Assembly (NCBI GenBank): GCA_011800155.1
Contig: CM022376.1
Span: 434,001 to 498,000 of the forward strand
Direction of reading: 5' to 3'
Length of the DNA: 64,000 nt
Source: Flammulina velutipes
Lineage: Eukaryota; Basidiomycota; Agaricomycetes; Agaricales; Physalacriaceae
The translations under genes were made by a program, and so were the position numbers. Positions 46,959 through 59,659 of this stretch are shown piece after piece. Position 1 is the stretch's first letter. Every line of letters begins with the position of its first letter. The notes below the pieces were generated by a model. It was not told where the DNA came from. It did not search any database and worked only from the letters and a program-made list of their open reading frames with translations.

Positions 46959-49900
46959 TCAGACCAAGGAGGGGCGCTTGGCGGGAGCATGCACAATGTT
47001 CGAACGACTCGACGATGGCCGGACGGCCGGGCTCATTGAAATATGAGCTTCCGAATGCATGGATATACCGGACGCTTCCGCATCTGGATTCACTTTTGAA
47101 GACATGAAAGGCCCACTTTCCCGGGGCAGCTCGGGAGAGGTGTTTGGTGGAGGGAGGGAGGAATGTGATGCAGCAGTAGCAATGTGGCGCGAGTTATTAA
47201 CTCCGTTGGATGGTTGAAGACCAAGCTCCACGTCCGCCACGTTTAAGGGAGGAGGACGGAAGATTCTACCAATGCTCGGGACGAAGCATCGAATGCGCTC
47301 CCAGGTAGAAACGGGACGGCGAGGGGCAGACTGTCGAGATTTGACTTCGTCAACACAAATCCGGGGCGAAGATTGACAGAAAAACTAACCTGATTGAAAG
47401 ACGCGAAGAACTCGTCTAATATCGCGAGTCCGACCTTCATTCTTTCCTTGATCTCTGCAAGCTTTGCTTCATCATCCAAATCTTCGTCCGTTAAACAAAG
47501 GTATGGCCAATCTCGAGGGTCCATGCTCATGTAGTGCGTGCGCTGCGTCCAGACGGCATGAGTTGGGTGAAAACGCACCAATTGGAGAAGATGTTGTCTG
47601 GCATCCTCCTCCCAATTTTCCTGCTGCAAATTGACCCTGTCTCCCCCCAATGCAATAACCCGACAAAGTGTGTAAAGGCGTCGGGGGTCTGTAGAAAGCT
47701 CGTCCATGCATTGAAGGGCAGCCACTCGAGGTAGCGCATCACCTCCAGTAAAGTGAGATGTGAACGCGGCCACTACAGGATACAGGCATTCCCGAGAGGA
47801 AGAAAGAGAAGTCAGGGTCCGAGTGGCGAAGATAGGTGATCTAAGCAAGAGAGTGAAGTAGACCGATGCATTTGTGTGCTGGCGGAACATTTTCCGCAAA
47901 GCATTGGAAGCAGAATATGTAACAGATGAGGTAGTCGTCAATGATGAGCAGAAGTCAGAAACTAGCCTCTGGGAGAATTCGGGGTTGGAGACATGTGAAT
48001 CGCAGAATGTCTGGTAGGTGTTAAGAATGTAACCATAGCAGGACAGTAGGGTGTCGTTCGGGCTGTCACACCAGCCATCTTCCAGTGTTAGCTTCTGGAG
48101 GATGACATTCTCCGCCCGTTCACATAAGGCTCGAGTGTCGTTCTTTGAGAGCATTTTGAGCCAGGAAGATTGTATCCAGACACCACCCATGACAGAAAGA
48201 GCGGCGCCAGAACTTCCCACTGAAGGAAGGTGTGATACAGCGTAGTTGTGGATGAAGAACAACTTTGTAAGCAACTCGGAGTCGAAGATGTCTGCGGGAC
48301 AGATATTTCCCAATCGCGCAGCTATAAGATCAACAACCAACTGTAATAGAGGCACTGCATGATCTGTAATCTCCACAGGCCCGGGAAATGGTCTGAATCT
48401 TAGCACAGATGGAGCAGATGGGATTAAGCTCTGAATGGCAAGGTTGCAGAGGGATAGAAGGAGTGTATCATCCTCGATATTGGTGAGTTGAAGTACAGCG
48501 TTGGTATTCGTGGGAGATAAGAGGCGGACCCAGAGTACAGATGGAAGAAGGATGGGCTGTCCAGCGAGGTGTTGTCGGATAAGATGCACCAGGAGCTGAT
48601 CACGGTTCCATGTTTGTGATCCCATTTTCAAGACGGCAAGAGGATTGTAGGTGAGAAGAGCGGCACCCATCTGGAATGGAAGCTCGAAGGTATTTGGGTC
48701 CAGCTGCCAGTTGCCCGGAGGAACAGTGTACTGCCTTGGACCACGCAAAAGCCTCTCAACGCGCTTTTCCTGCCCCCGAATGACTGAGAAACCCTCCCCG
48801 TTCAGCTGGACCATTTCAAAAATCAGGAATGGTGACCGTTCAGAGATGTCTTCGATCCTCTTAGACATAGCATGAGACAGACATCCCAGGGACTCCTGTA
48901 TGATCCTCCTTGTTGGTGGATTCGATGTCATCCAATAAAGCCACGAGAGAGCACTGCAAGCAACATCCTCTGCGACTTCATCACCGGTGGAAGCAATACG
49001 TTCAGCTTCTTTTAGTGTCTTGAATGCCTCCTGGGGAGATGTGCTCGCGACTTTACCGAAGGATGGGAAAATTTTGTGTATTTGTGCGCGCGCCAAGGAA
49101 GGTAAAGTTCGGATAGGATACATGAGTACGTTCAAGATATCCGAGAACGGTGTTCGGTAGGGACAATGCGTGTAGACGAGTGGAAGGATATTTGACACGA
49201 TGTATGTCACGTAGATGAAGAGGGTGATAAATCCAATGATAAACGCGAGAGGTAGATTGAGAGGGATGAGGAATACGACGAGCCCCGCCAAGAATAGTCC
49301 CAGCGCGATGTGTAGGAGGACGGGAAGGGTTCCGATGATGACGAGGACGTGCCATTTCTGCAGGCCCTCAAACCGATAGTGGCGGACGAGGCTGCGATCA
49401 CGAGCCGTACCGGAAATCATTGACATGTACTGGTACAGCCACTGTTTGACCAAGACAGTGATCAACGCTGTGCCGAGGCTGAGCGCGAGACTGGTAAACC
49501 AGAGCGCATTGACCCAAATATCGAAGCTGGAAGGCCCAGCAGTTGTGTCACTAGGGAGAATGTCGTCTATGGGGGAATTATTGATCTGCGCACGCTGAAG
49601 TGCGACCATCTCGACCAGAAGAGACGTCGAGACGGATGGAAAGTTGGTGGAAAGGGCCTGGGACGTTTGGGCGACAAAGGTGGTGAGGACCGCGGAGAAG
49701 AGACCAGCCTAGAGATGAGGTGAGAATATATCCAGTCATTGGAAGAAAGGACGTACAAAAACTAAATGTAAGTCAAGACCATCTCGAGCTTCGGTGACCA
49801 TATCGGCATCGAACACCTCGCACTCATCGAGAAAGGCTCTCCATACACGAGCGTTGGGTCCCATTTCTTCGTTGATGGGGTCATCTGGGTATTTCTCCTC

Positions 49901-50228
49901 AAAGTCAAACTTTCCTGGGTGCGCCGTCAGCCAAAGCAAGGGATGCGAAATGATAAGACTGACCGACAAATCTAGGTTGATTGGTTGGCATGTTTAAGCC
50001 GAAACGCTTCCTGGGAATAGGACGACTCGGCGATGGAGTGCGTGAGCGAGTGCTGTTGGGGTGGGTAGGCGAGCTTGAACGTTGGCGCCTCGGTGAACAA
50101 CGGCCAGTTTCGGATGTCTGTTGTCCGGCATTGCGATATGGAGAAGACCCGGCCGAACGAAAGGAAATGTTGCTTGCGGAGCGGGATCGCGAGTGTCGAA
50201 ACCCCCGGAGTCTGGGTGAAGACGACAT
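46959..50228 (-). CDS. DUF6535-type membrane protein C, four exons, intact
   Basis: Exons (minus) 50228-49964, 49914-49757, 49708-47390 and 47330-46959 keep phase and give 1037 aa. The start was placed at MSSSPRLRGFRHSRSRSASN, shared by B and D; an ATG 45 bp upstream (MRKLSQHH) is an alternative also found in D. Order: Ser/Arg-rich cytosolic head, signature KFDFEEKYPDDP with NARVWRAFLDECEVFDADMV, then hydrophobic segments (FSAVLTTFVAQ, ALWFTSLALSLGTALITVLV, LVIIGTLPVLLHIALGLFLAGLVVFLI, LAFIIGFITLFIYVTYIVSNIL), then a long soluble region with WNRDQLLVHLIRQHL, CRVIALGGD, MDPRDWPYL and LDEFFASFNQ. The last intron is 59 nt with a GTTAGT donor. Function unknown; membrane place inferred. This is the reference copy for judging damage in B and E. 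Confidence 0.87.
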
Positions 50229-50361
50229 GGAGGTGGGAGAGGAAGAGCAGTGATGCTGGGAAAGTTTTCGCATCGGAACATCAACACAGGCTGTGCGAGA
50301 CTGGTTAAGCGCCCAATAGATTTCACAGCGTGTATAGATTCAGGATGTCTTCTATTGATTC

Positions 50362-50369
50362 TATATACA
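50362..50369 (-). promoter_or_regulatory. TATA box of DUF6535 gene C
   Basis: Minus-strand AGCTGTGCTTTTGTATATAG, in the same block as before gene D, about 90-135 bp from the candidate starts. Confidence 0.6.
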
Positions 50370-51474
50370 AAAGCACAGCTTGAGGAAGATGTCAGTGCGT
50401 GTAGTGCGAGATAAACTGCATGAAGCTCACCAAAATACGCCTACTTCAACACGGTTTCCCCACTTTCTGTGGCGCGACGATAGAACCGACAAAGACATTG
50501 GCTGAAGAGCGTTGAGTTGTCCCGCCTTTCGCAATTTTACAAGAAGACGCAGCTGGTGCTTGCCGGGAGGATGCGGTGGGGGTGGGCTAAGAAATCCTCG
50601 CGTAGGTATCCTTCCACGAAAGAGACGATGGTCGGAAAGTTGGTCGCGTACTTTGCTGCAGATGAATAGTCGTCCTCGTCGGGTGCATCGTGTCCCCGTT
50701 GAACATCGTACTCTTTAGGTCGACTGGTTTGGTCCATCCAACCGAAGAACAAACGGATATGGGCAGAACGTCGTCCTTGAAGCGACGACGACGTCCCCAA
50801 TGGCGCCAAACGAGGTGCTGTCCTGTGAGGTATTGGGCTCAGTCGTCTAGTCTTCATCGTGGCGGCGACAAGACTCCAATTTTCGCGTCCGAGATACAAA
50901 GAGATGATGGATCTGCTGGTTGCGGTCAGCGTTACGAATGGCGAGCAAGACCGAAAGCGCACCATTAATCAAAGCCAGGACAGACGCCACCAGCGAGTAG
51001 ATGGATTAAACAGCGCATATAGTCGAGGATGATGGTGGTCGGAAGCAAGGTGGATCGGCCGACCGACTCTTTGATCTCGACCACCACCATGTCCGTTCTT
51101 TCTGATGTTGCTCGACGACGGCGACAGCGACTTGGAAAGCACCTTTGCCATTGTTCACAACTACCAGAGACACGTCGATGAACTTGGACAGTCTGGCTAG
51201 CGCTATCTTGGATGGTGTGTCTAGTCGACATTCAAGACTGATACTAACCGCTCGAGTTAGCCATGCCACCATGCACGTACGCGTAAGAGTCGTGAACCAC
51301 GAGAAGGCTGGTGAATTGAACGCATATAGTCGAGGAGGATGGAACAGCCGGGCGACTCTTTCCTTCCGACTACGACGATCTTGGATTCTTTCGGCAAGGG
51401 CGACAGCAAGGAGAAAGACGCCTTCACGACCTGGTACGTCTAAGTGTTCATCTCGACGTGAACACCCATGCTGT
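50370..51474. other. 5' flank of gene C, with the empty site of the RT element
   Basis: No confident gene; the minus frame 50537-50965 is a shadow or relic. The part GCGAGATAAACTGCATGAAGC (near 50408-50428) matches both sides of the RT element upstream of gene D and shows the uninterrupted site. A hairpin repeat follows at 51030-51090, and a further fragment of it (CATATAGTCGAGGAGGATGG) at about 51325. Confidence 0.5.
51030..51090. repeat. Dispersed hairpin repeat, copy 4
   Basis: ATGGTGGTCGGAAGCAAG pairs with TCGACCACCACCAT; it follows GCATATAGTCGAGG. The sequence after it (TGTTGCTCGACGACGGCGAC) is shared with the copy at 60581. Confidence 0.7.
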
Positions 51475-52447
51475 GCGTTAGAGCCAGTTTTCCACCATGC
51501 TCTTGCTAGCTCATCAACATCGCTTGCCGTTGCGATGACCCCATCCGTCTCGCTCGTACGCGACATTCGGGCCTCTATCGTCCATCTTGAACGACTTTCG
51601 CTCTCGCTGTGATATACCGCGTTATCGTAATGAATGCCCAGGCTTCTCGTCGACGCTCTATGGAGGTGCTATCCCCTGGTCTCCGCCCATGTCGAAAGCT
51701 AAACTCGCTGTAAGATGCATGATGCGACGGAGAAAGCACTTTTGCCATCGTTTAAGGCTCCTGTTCAGGACGGCCATCTATCTACCAACGAAAGGTGTGT
51801 TGAAGCGTTCTTATCGACGAAATCTGCACTTCTGACCAGTTAACCCAGTTCTTCGCCATGCTCTGGTCATCTCCTTTGTTCAACCAACGTTGCTTGTCGT
51901 CCTACATGACTCTAACCTCATTGGACCCGTCTGCTGCCCATCTTGAACACATTCCGTTTTCGCCCTTGCCATCGTGGATCCCCAGTAGTTCATCATGTTT
52001 GGCTCACATCCCATGTGGCGTCCATTGACACGCGCGATGCGCCACGAGGGTTACAACCCGAGCCATTTATGCTGATACTTTATTCCGCCAGACAAGGGTT
52101 TGCTCTTCCGTGCGTCGGTCCGACGGCGATGCGTGTTACCGCCACTCATTTCATTTCGCAGGTACTTGCTTATCCGAGTCAGTTGCACGTTGTACTTACC
52201 ATTTTGCAAAAGATATACTTCCGCGGAAACTATTGCGTACACAAGCACGTCAAGCGTGTCGGATGTATACATATCATATTCGTTTCACGCGACTTCTAGT
52301 GTAATGTATTCTCGGCTCTACATATGTAGACGTAGGATCTGCATTCCTAGACCACGCAGGCAAAAGACCGATCAACGCCACATTTCGTCTTGGTAGCGCT
52401 GGTGAGTATAGGATATGTAACATATCAGAAGTGTAGTAGTAAAGGCT
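51475..52447. repeat. Duplicated block, copy 2 (partner at 24757-25542)
   Basis: Starts GCGTTAGAGCCAGTTTTCCA and runs collinear with 24757-25542 with many substitutions and small indels, ending next to an orphan DUF6535 tail, as copy 1 does. Confidence 0.8.
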
Positions 52448-52760
52448 TCAAACCGCATCCGATGCATCTGTACAAGATATGTTCGAGTGAGAACTTGAAG
52501 AGGACGGTAAATGATGTGAGACAGAGAGCGAAAGTGAAGGTTGGGAAAGTGGTGGAGCATTATCAATGTGGCGCAAATGGTCAGACTCGTCCGACACTCG
52601 TCCTGGAGGCCGGAGACATGCGACGACGTCCGGAAACGTCGACCAATCTCCGAGATGAAGCTTCGAATGCGCTGCCAGGGAGAGACGCCACGGTGCGGAG
52701 CAGCAGAAGAAGACTGCTGAGTTCATCAGCAAAAAAACTGATTGACGAAGAGGAAAACTG
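52448..52760 (-). pseudogene. Orphan last exon of a DUF6535-type gene
   Basis: On the minus strand the frame reads PWRLSLAAHSKLHLGDWSTF, then LRPPGRVSDESDHLRHIDNAPP, and stops at 52448. This corresponds to the last exon of the family (compare GLRPSGRVPDGSDHSRH at 25.8 kb). The preceding exons are missing: the complete last exon of gene D ends only a few bases away at 52767. So a truncated gene end sits directly behind an intact one. Confidence 0.7.
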
Positions 52761-52766
52761 ACATTA

Positions 52767-55700
52767 TCAAATGTCTGGGTTCGTACTGTGGCGTACGCGT
52801 GAAGATTCACCCGACATTTCTTCGGATGGCTGGTGTTGCGTCAAACGGCCAGAAGAAGGGTCCGGGATGCGCTCAGTCTGAACAGCCGAGATGTCCGAGC
52901 AACTCGAAGCTGGACGAACAAGTGGGGTTATTTGAGTATGAACTTCAGGTGGACCAGACGTGCCCTCCGCCGGACTCGCATGTGGGGGAAAGGAAGCAAT
53001 AGTTTCCAGGGACGGCATGGGGGTGTTTTGTGAAGGGAGGGAGGTATGTGGTGCACCGGTAGCAATGTGGCGCGAGTTATTAACTCCGTTGGATGGTTGA
53101 AGACCAAGCTCCGTGTCCGCCACGACTGAGGGCGGAGGACGGAAGATTCTTCCAATGCTCGGGACGAAGCATCGAATGCGCTCCCAGGTAGAAACGGGAC
53201 GGCGAGGGGCAGACTGTCGAGATTTGACTTCGTCAACACAAATCCGGGGCGAAGATCGACAGAAAAACCAACCTGATTGTAGGATGCGAAGAACTCGTCT
53301 AATATCGCGAGTCCGACCTTCATTCTTTCCTTGATCTCTGCAAGATTTGCTTTATCATCCAAATCTTCGTCCGTAAAACGAAGGTATGGCCAATCTCGAG
53401 GATCCATGCTCATGTAGTGCGCGCGCTGCGTCCAGACGGCATGAGTTGGGTGAAAACGCGCCAATTGGAGAAGATGTTGTCTGGCATCCTCCTCCCAATT
53501 TTCCTGCTGCAAATTGTCCCTGTCTCCCCCCAATGCAATAACCCGACAGACTGTGTAAAGCCGTTGCGGGTCTGCAGAAAGGTCGTCCATGCATTGAAGG
53601 GCAGCCACTCGAGGTAGGGCGTCACCTCGAGTGAAGTGAGATGTGAACGCGGCCACTACAGGATACAGGTACTCCCGAGAGGAGGAGAGGGAAGCAAGAG
53701 TCCAAGTGGTGAAGAAGGATGATCCAAGCAAGAGGGTCCAGTAGACTGATGCATTTGTGCTACACTGGCGGAAGAGTTTCTGCAAGGTGCTGGAAGCATA
53801 ATATGTAACAGATGAGGCAGTCGTCAAAGATAAGCAGAAGTCAGAAACTAGCTTCTGGTAAAATTCGGGGCTGGAGACATGTGAATCACAGAAGGTCTCG
53901 TAGGCGCCAAGAATGCTACCATAGCAGGATAGTAGGTTGTCGTTCGAACTGCCATACCAGCCATCTTTGAATGTTAGCTTCTGGAGGACGACATTCTCCG
54001 CCCGTTCACATAAGGCTTGAGCATCGTTCTTGGAGAGCACTTTGAGCCAGGAAGCCCGCTTCCAGGCACTACCCATAACAGAAAGAGCTGTGTCAGAACT
54101 TCCCACTAAAGGAAGGTATGATACAGTGTTGTTGTGGATGACGAACAAGCTCGTGAGGATCTCGGATTCAAAGGTGTCTACCGGATAGACATTTCCCACT
54201 CGTGCAGCTATAAGATCGACGACGAACTGTAATAGAGGCACAGCATCATCTGTAATCATTACAGGCCCGGTAAATGGACTCATTCTGGGTGCATTTGGGA
54301 AAAAGTTCTCAAGGGCAAGGTCACAGAGGGATAGAAAGAGTATATCATCCTCGATACCGGTGAGTTGGGGTACACCATTGGTATATGTAGAAGATATGAG
54401 GCGGACCCAAAGTGCAGATGGAAGATAGATAGGCCGTTCTTCCAGGTGTTGTCGGATAAGATACACCAGGAACTGATCACGGTTCCATGTTTGCGATTCC
54501 ATGTCCACGATGTTGTCACCATTGCGGGTGAAAAGAGCTGCAACTGTCTGGAATGGGAGCTCAAATGCATTTGAATCCAGCCGCCACCTGGTCCAATACA
54601 GAGGGTACTGCATTGCACCACGTAGAAGCCTCTCAGTGCGCTTTTCCTTCCCCGGGATTATTGAGCGGCTCTCCAGGTCGTAGCGCTGGGTCGCTTCAAC
54701 CATCAAGAATGGTGATGTTTTGAATATATCTCCAATCCTCTGAGACATCGCATGAGAAAGACATCCCAAAGACTCCACTATGATCCTCCTTGTTGGTGGA
54801 TTCGATGTCATCCAAAAAAGCCACGAAAGAGCACTGCAAGCAACATCCTCTACCACTTCATCACTGGTGGAAGCAATGCGTTCAGCTTCTTTCAGTGTCT
54901 TAAATGCTTCCCGAGGAGACATGCTCGCAACTTCACTGAAGGATGGGAAAGTTTTGTGTATTTGTGCTCGCGCCAAGGAAGGTAAAGTTCGGATGGGATA
55001 CGTGAGTACGTTCAGGATATCTGAGAAGGGAGTCCGGTAGGGACAATGCGTGTAGACAAGTGGAAGGATATTTGACACGATGTATGTCACGTAGATAACG
55101 AGGGTGATGAATCCAATGATAAATGCGAGAGGTAGATTGAGAGGAATGAGAAAGACGACGAGGCCCGCGAGAAATAGGCCTAGCGCAACGTGGAGGACGA
55201 TGGGGAGGGTTCCGATAATGGTGAGGACGTGCCATTTTTGTAGGCCGTCGAACCGATAGTGGCGAATAAGGCTGCGATCCCGAGCCGTGCCAGAAATCAT
55301 CGACATGTACTGGTAAAGCCACTGTTTGACCAATACAGTGATCAGTGCTGTACCAAGGCTCAAGGTGAGACTGGTAAACCAGAGCGCATTGACCCAAATG
55401 TCAAAGCTGGAAGGTCCGGCAGTCGTGTCACCGGGGAGGATATCATCGATGGGGGAACCTTTGATCTGAGCACGCTGAAGGGCTACCATCTCAACCAAAA
55501 GGGACGTCGCGACGGACGGAAAGTTGGTGGAAAGGGCCTGGGACGTTTGGGCGACAAAGGTGGAGAGAACCGCAGAGAAGAGACCAGCCTAGAGATGATG
55601 TGAGAAATCATGAAACTATCAGAAGAAAGGACATACAAAAACCAAATGTAAATCGAGACCATCTCGAGCTTCGGTGACCATATCGGCATCGAACACCTCG

Positions 55701-56108
55701 CACTCGTCGAGGAACGCTCGCCATACACGAGCGTTGGGCCCCATTTCTTCGTTGATGGGGTCATCTGGGTATTTCTCCTCGAAGTCAAACTTTCCTGCGC
55801 GCACTGTCAGCCCAAGAATAGTATGCGAAACGATAAGACTGACCGACAAATCTAGGTTGATTGGTTGGGACATTCAAGCCAAAACGTTTCCTGGGAACTG
55901 GGCGACTTGGGGATGGAGTGCGTGAGCGAGTGCTGTTGGAGTGGGCAGGTGAACTTGAACGTTGGCGCCTTGGTGAACGACGGCCAGTTTCGGATGTCTG
56001 TTGTCCGGCATTACGATACGGCGATGAACCTGCAGAATGAAACGAAACGTTGCTCGCGGAGCGGTATCGAGAGTGTCGAGAGCCGTGCCGTCTGGGCGAC
56101 GACGACAT
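52767..56108 (-). CDS. DUF6535-type membrane protein D, four exons, intact
   Basis: Exons (minus) 56108-55844, 55794-55637, 55588-53273 and 53213-52767 keep phase: 1061 aa. Exons 1 and 2 have the same lengths as in C (265 and 158 nt) and the last intron is again 59 nt, here with a GTTGGT donor. The domain order matches C: SRSRTPSPSRP-type head, KFDFEEKYPDDP/NARVWRAFLDECEVFDADMV, four hydrophobic stretches (for example VNALWFTSLTLSLGTALITVLV and FIIGFITLVIYVTYIVSNIL), WNRDQFLVYLIRQHL, CRVIALGGDRDN, MDPRDWPYL, LDEFFASYNQ. An upstream ATG (MRKLSQHH) could be the true start. The RT element is inserted about 190 bp upstream, beyond the TATA box, so regulation of this copy may differ from C. Confidence 0.87.
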
Positions 56109-56240
56109 GGAGGTAGTAAAGGAAGAGCTGTGATGCTGGGAAAGTTTTCGCATCGGAACATCAACCCAGGCTGTGCGAGATTGGTTAAGCGCCCAATACA
56201 TTTCACGGTGTGGATGGAGTCACATGTCTTCTATTGATTC

Positions 56241-56248
56241 TATATACA
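56241..56248 (-). promoter_or_regulatory. TATA box of DUF6535 gene D
   Basis: Minus-strand AGCTGTGCTTTTGTATATAG, same as before gene C. The RT element begins only 47 bp further upstream. Confidence 0.6.
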
Positions 56249-56294
56249 AAAGCACAGCTTGAGGAAGATGTTAGTCCGTGCAATGCGAGATAAA

Positions 56295-56336
56295 AGTGCT
56301 CCTCAATTCTTAGTTTATTGCGTTTAGTTTATTTGG
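56295..56336. repeat. Left terminal inverted repeat of RT element
   Basis: 42 bp, inverted match to 60188-60229 with two mismatches (GCGTTTAG against GCGCTCAG). Confidence 0.9.
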
Positions 56337-56343
56337 CTCGCTG

Positions 56344-59300
56344 ATGGCGGACACAACAGAGTCACCACCCACAATACCTTTCGTCAAACTCTGGAGGCTG
56401 GTGCTCCCCCTCCATCCGCGCAATCTGCTGAAGTCCCTCTGGCCGCTAATCGTCCAGAGTGGTTCAAGTGTCATCCTTCTCTCGACAAACTCGCGGCTGC
56501 TGTTGTGGCCAGTGCAGAGACACCCCTTAGGACTCTCCGCCGTGCTTATGGAGGAGTCTATGTCGTGGACTCAAACCCACTTGATATTACTCTCGCTGTG
56601 TATGTCAAAAAGGACAGATCACATGAGCCTCGGGGAACAGTCACAGCCACTTGGGGTTCAAGGGAAAAGGGGACTCGTGTTATTGGGGTCATACCTCGCG
56701 CTTACGCTGTCAATGAAATAGCTGCCGCCTTGTACAGCATGGCATGGCTTATGAGGACGCGCCCCATCACTCGTCGTATTCTATTCTGTGGACTCCCCCG
56801 CATTATCCTCGACCTGATCAGCCACGATTTGGCGCGCCAAGTCCATGCCGATTTCCCCGCAACATACGGTGACTCCGCTCGTCTTTTCGTTGCCACTGTC
56901 CATTCAAGGTCTGCGTCCTTGGAAGTCCGTGCGCCTGTGACGCCATGTCAGATACGCCTCGCCGCGGTACTAAAGCGAGAGGCTCGCGCACACTGGAGAG
57001 ATGTTTTTGCTAGACTCTTGCCGGGACCGGAATGGCTGTTGGGGGAGACAGTAACGACTGTGTCTCACATGTTCTCTCCCACTTATCCTGTTGACAAAGT
57101 CGTGGTTAAAAGGATATTGACAGGAGCTAAGGATAACTCTGCTCCCATGGACATGCCCCTCGTCCCTTTGTCGGCGCTAGCTGCCAAAAAAACGAGACAT
57201 GTCGTTCGTCTCATGATGGCTGAGAATCTCGCACGATTGGTCTCTGCCTCGACTCCACGAGAATGGTGGTCAATCATAAAGTCGTTTACGTCGGATAAAC
57301 GACGGCCCTCCGGGGTGTCGTTGACTGATCTTGTCGATTCATTCTATCACCGTCTCAACCCACTAGTACCTGCTCCTGTTCACTACGACAGTGGCCTTAG
57401 GTCCTACTACGCGCTTATGGCGGATGCCATCCCTACCCGTACCACAGACCTCTCTGCGCGGCAATTCTTTGCAACTCGGTGGACTGTCACTGATCTTGGC
57501 AAGGCGAAGGCTCGTCTCCAATCCCGCTCACCGCGTTCATCTCGAGGAATCGATCACGTATCGTACCAGAAGATCTCTGCCATTCCGAACGAGATGCTGG
57601 TGGACCTCTTCAATCAATGTTTTGACGCCTTGGGTGCTCCGGAGACTTGGTTGACAACAACGTTGGTTGGGATTCTAAAGAAAGGAAAGGTGTCATCGCT
57701 TGCGGAGAATTTTAGACTTATTGGACTTGAGAGTTGCTTGCTTAAGGTAGCCTTTGACCCGCCTTGGTGCCCTGTTTTGACCTTCTATAGGTTTTGACAC
57801 TACTGATCGATATGCGACTCCGTGAATGGAGTTCTTCGATATCGCTCGTTCCGCCCTCACAGAATGGCTTCAAGGAAGGAATGCGTACCCACAACAATTC
57901 CTTTCTGTTGCGTATCGCCATCGAGAAGACGCGGTCACAGAATAAGACCCTCTATGTGGCGTTTGTTGATCTGAAGAATGCCTTCCCTGCGACGGACGTG
58001 CCCACTCTTTGGGTCAAGATGTTCAGACGAGGTGCTGCTGGTCCTTTGTTTGACTGGCTGCGTATGCTATATCAACGCATGCGTTACGTTGTGTCCCAAG
58101 GCGATGAGCTATCGGAGGCGTTCAAATCTCTTATAGGACTTTTGACTGGGGATTCACTTTCCCCTATGCTATGGAATATCTATTCATCGGATCTCGGTGA
58201 CATGGTCACATCGAACGATAAGGACGTCTCGCTTGGAGGACATTTTATCTGTCATGTTGAACAAGCTGACGACATTGCTATCTGGGCAACTACGATTTCG
58301 GGGCTGCAGGAAAAACTGGACGCTTTTTTTGTCTGGTGTTGCCGCAACTTTATGACTGTCAGTGTCACAAAGACGAAGTGGATGGTCTTTGGTAGCGTCC
58401 CCAATCCTATCTTTCCGCTGCGGATTGACGGCCGGCCTTTGCAGCTTGTTCCGTCGTATAAGTTTGTTGGCGTATACTTCCAGTCAACCTCTCGCGACAT
58501 CCTGGAACTCCATTACAAAGAGAAGTCCAAATCGACTCGGAGGATTACAAATGTCACTTTTGCGGTCGAGAAACACATTGGTGTACTCTCTGTGCTGCTC
58601 GGAAAACGCCTCTACATGGCGCAGGTCGATCCTCATTTGACGTTTGGCTGCGAGATTGCGGTGGATATCAGCGAACGGTGCATGATCTTGCTGGAACGTG
58701 AACAACTTAACTTCCTGCGACGTTTGCTTGGAGTGTCTAAATTCTCCCCCATCGTTCCACTGTTCACCGAGACTGGAATCATGCCCATACGCTTCCGTCG
58801 AGCAATCATTGCAGTCAACTATGCCCACTACCTCGCGAACTCTTCCGCCGGAATGATGCCCCACGCTGCTTGGATCGAGGCTTGCTCGTTATGGCAAGAT
58901 GGTTTCCCGGGATGGATTGGTGACCTCGCCGTGGCTCTGACAAGGCTGGGTGTGGACACCCCCTTCACTCCAAATGCTGTGATGTCGAAGACGGCTGTCC
59001 GGGTGCTACTGTCGGGGATCTTTGCGGCATGCGATAGGTGGCTAATTCACATGGTTGGGAGTAATGATCGATTGGGCCTTCTTTGTCGACGTCTTCAAAG
59101 AAGTGGTAGCGGTACTGGCGACCTCTCTCTCTCTCATGCAAGGATGCGCACCTACCTTTCGTTGAGAAATGTGGATTACAGACAGGCATACTATCGCCTT
59201 GTCTCGTCATCCCATCCTTTAGCTATTGAGCTCTTGAGGAGAGGTGATGGTATCCACAGGGGACCTGTACCTCGGGAATGGAGATTGTGTCGGTTCTGTC

Positions 59301-59659
59301 GTCACAATGTGGAATCCGAGGCTCATGCTCTCTTGGAGTGTTGTGCCTCTCCAGAACTGCTATCGCTGCGCGAGCAGTTCTTTGCGGAGATTGCTGCTCG
59401 TTCGGATTTACCGATGACGCTCAGTGCTTTGCAGTCGATGCAAAGTGAGGCTGCTTTGGATTTCTTAATTGATTGGGATGCTGCTTCTTTTTCTTGCGGA
59501 AGGTTCATACATGCTGTGTTCAGAATTTTCGACGCTGAAGATATTTTTATACCAGCAAATATGTTATATGACTCTAGTAGCTTGGATCCCGGGATGGGTG
59601 ACGATATAGTCGATAGTTTGACAGAGTTGGACGTATCTGTTGACATTAGTTTTGGGTGA
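56344..59659 (+). CDS. LINE-like reverse transcriptase, spliced
   Basis: The coding frame runs to 57746, skips a 44-nt intron (57747-57790, GTAGCC...CTATAG) and goes on from 57791 to the TGA at 59657-59659; about 1050 codons. RT blocks are clear: GIDHVSYQKISAIP, LFNQCFDALGAPETW with LVGILKKGK, FRLIGLESCLLK joined over the intron to VLTLLIDMRLREW, QNGFKEGMRTHNN, LYVAFVDLKNAFPATD, LTGDSLSPMLWNIYSSDL, then the active site EQADDIAIW (QADD, where YADD is usual) and TKTKWMVFG. A CX2CX8HX4C zinc site (CRFCRHNVESEAHALLEC) lies near 59287. No AP-endonuclease or RNase H domain was recognised. The 5' end is unsettled: the ATG at 56344 is in another frame than the body, which is open upstream to about 56333, so a frameshift or non-ATG start is possible. 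Confidence 0.8.

Noticed and set aside
51006..51566. Long minus-strand ORF of 186 codons
   Set aside because: It spans the hairpin repeat and the duplicated flank, has no motif and is not preserved in the duplicate copies; taken as a chance frame.
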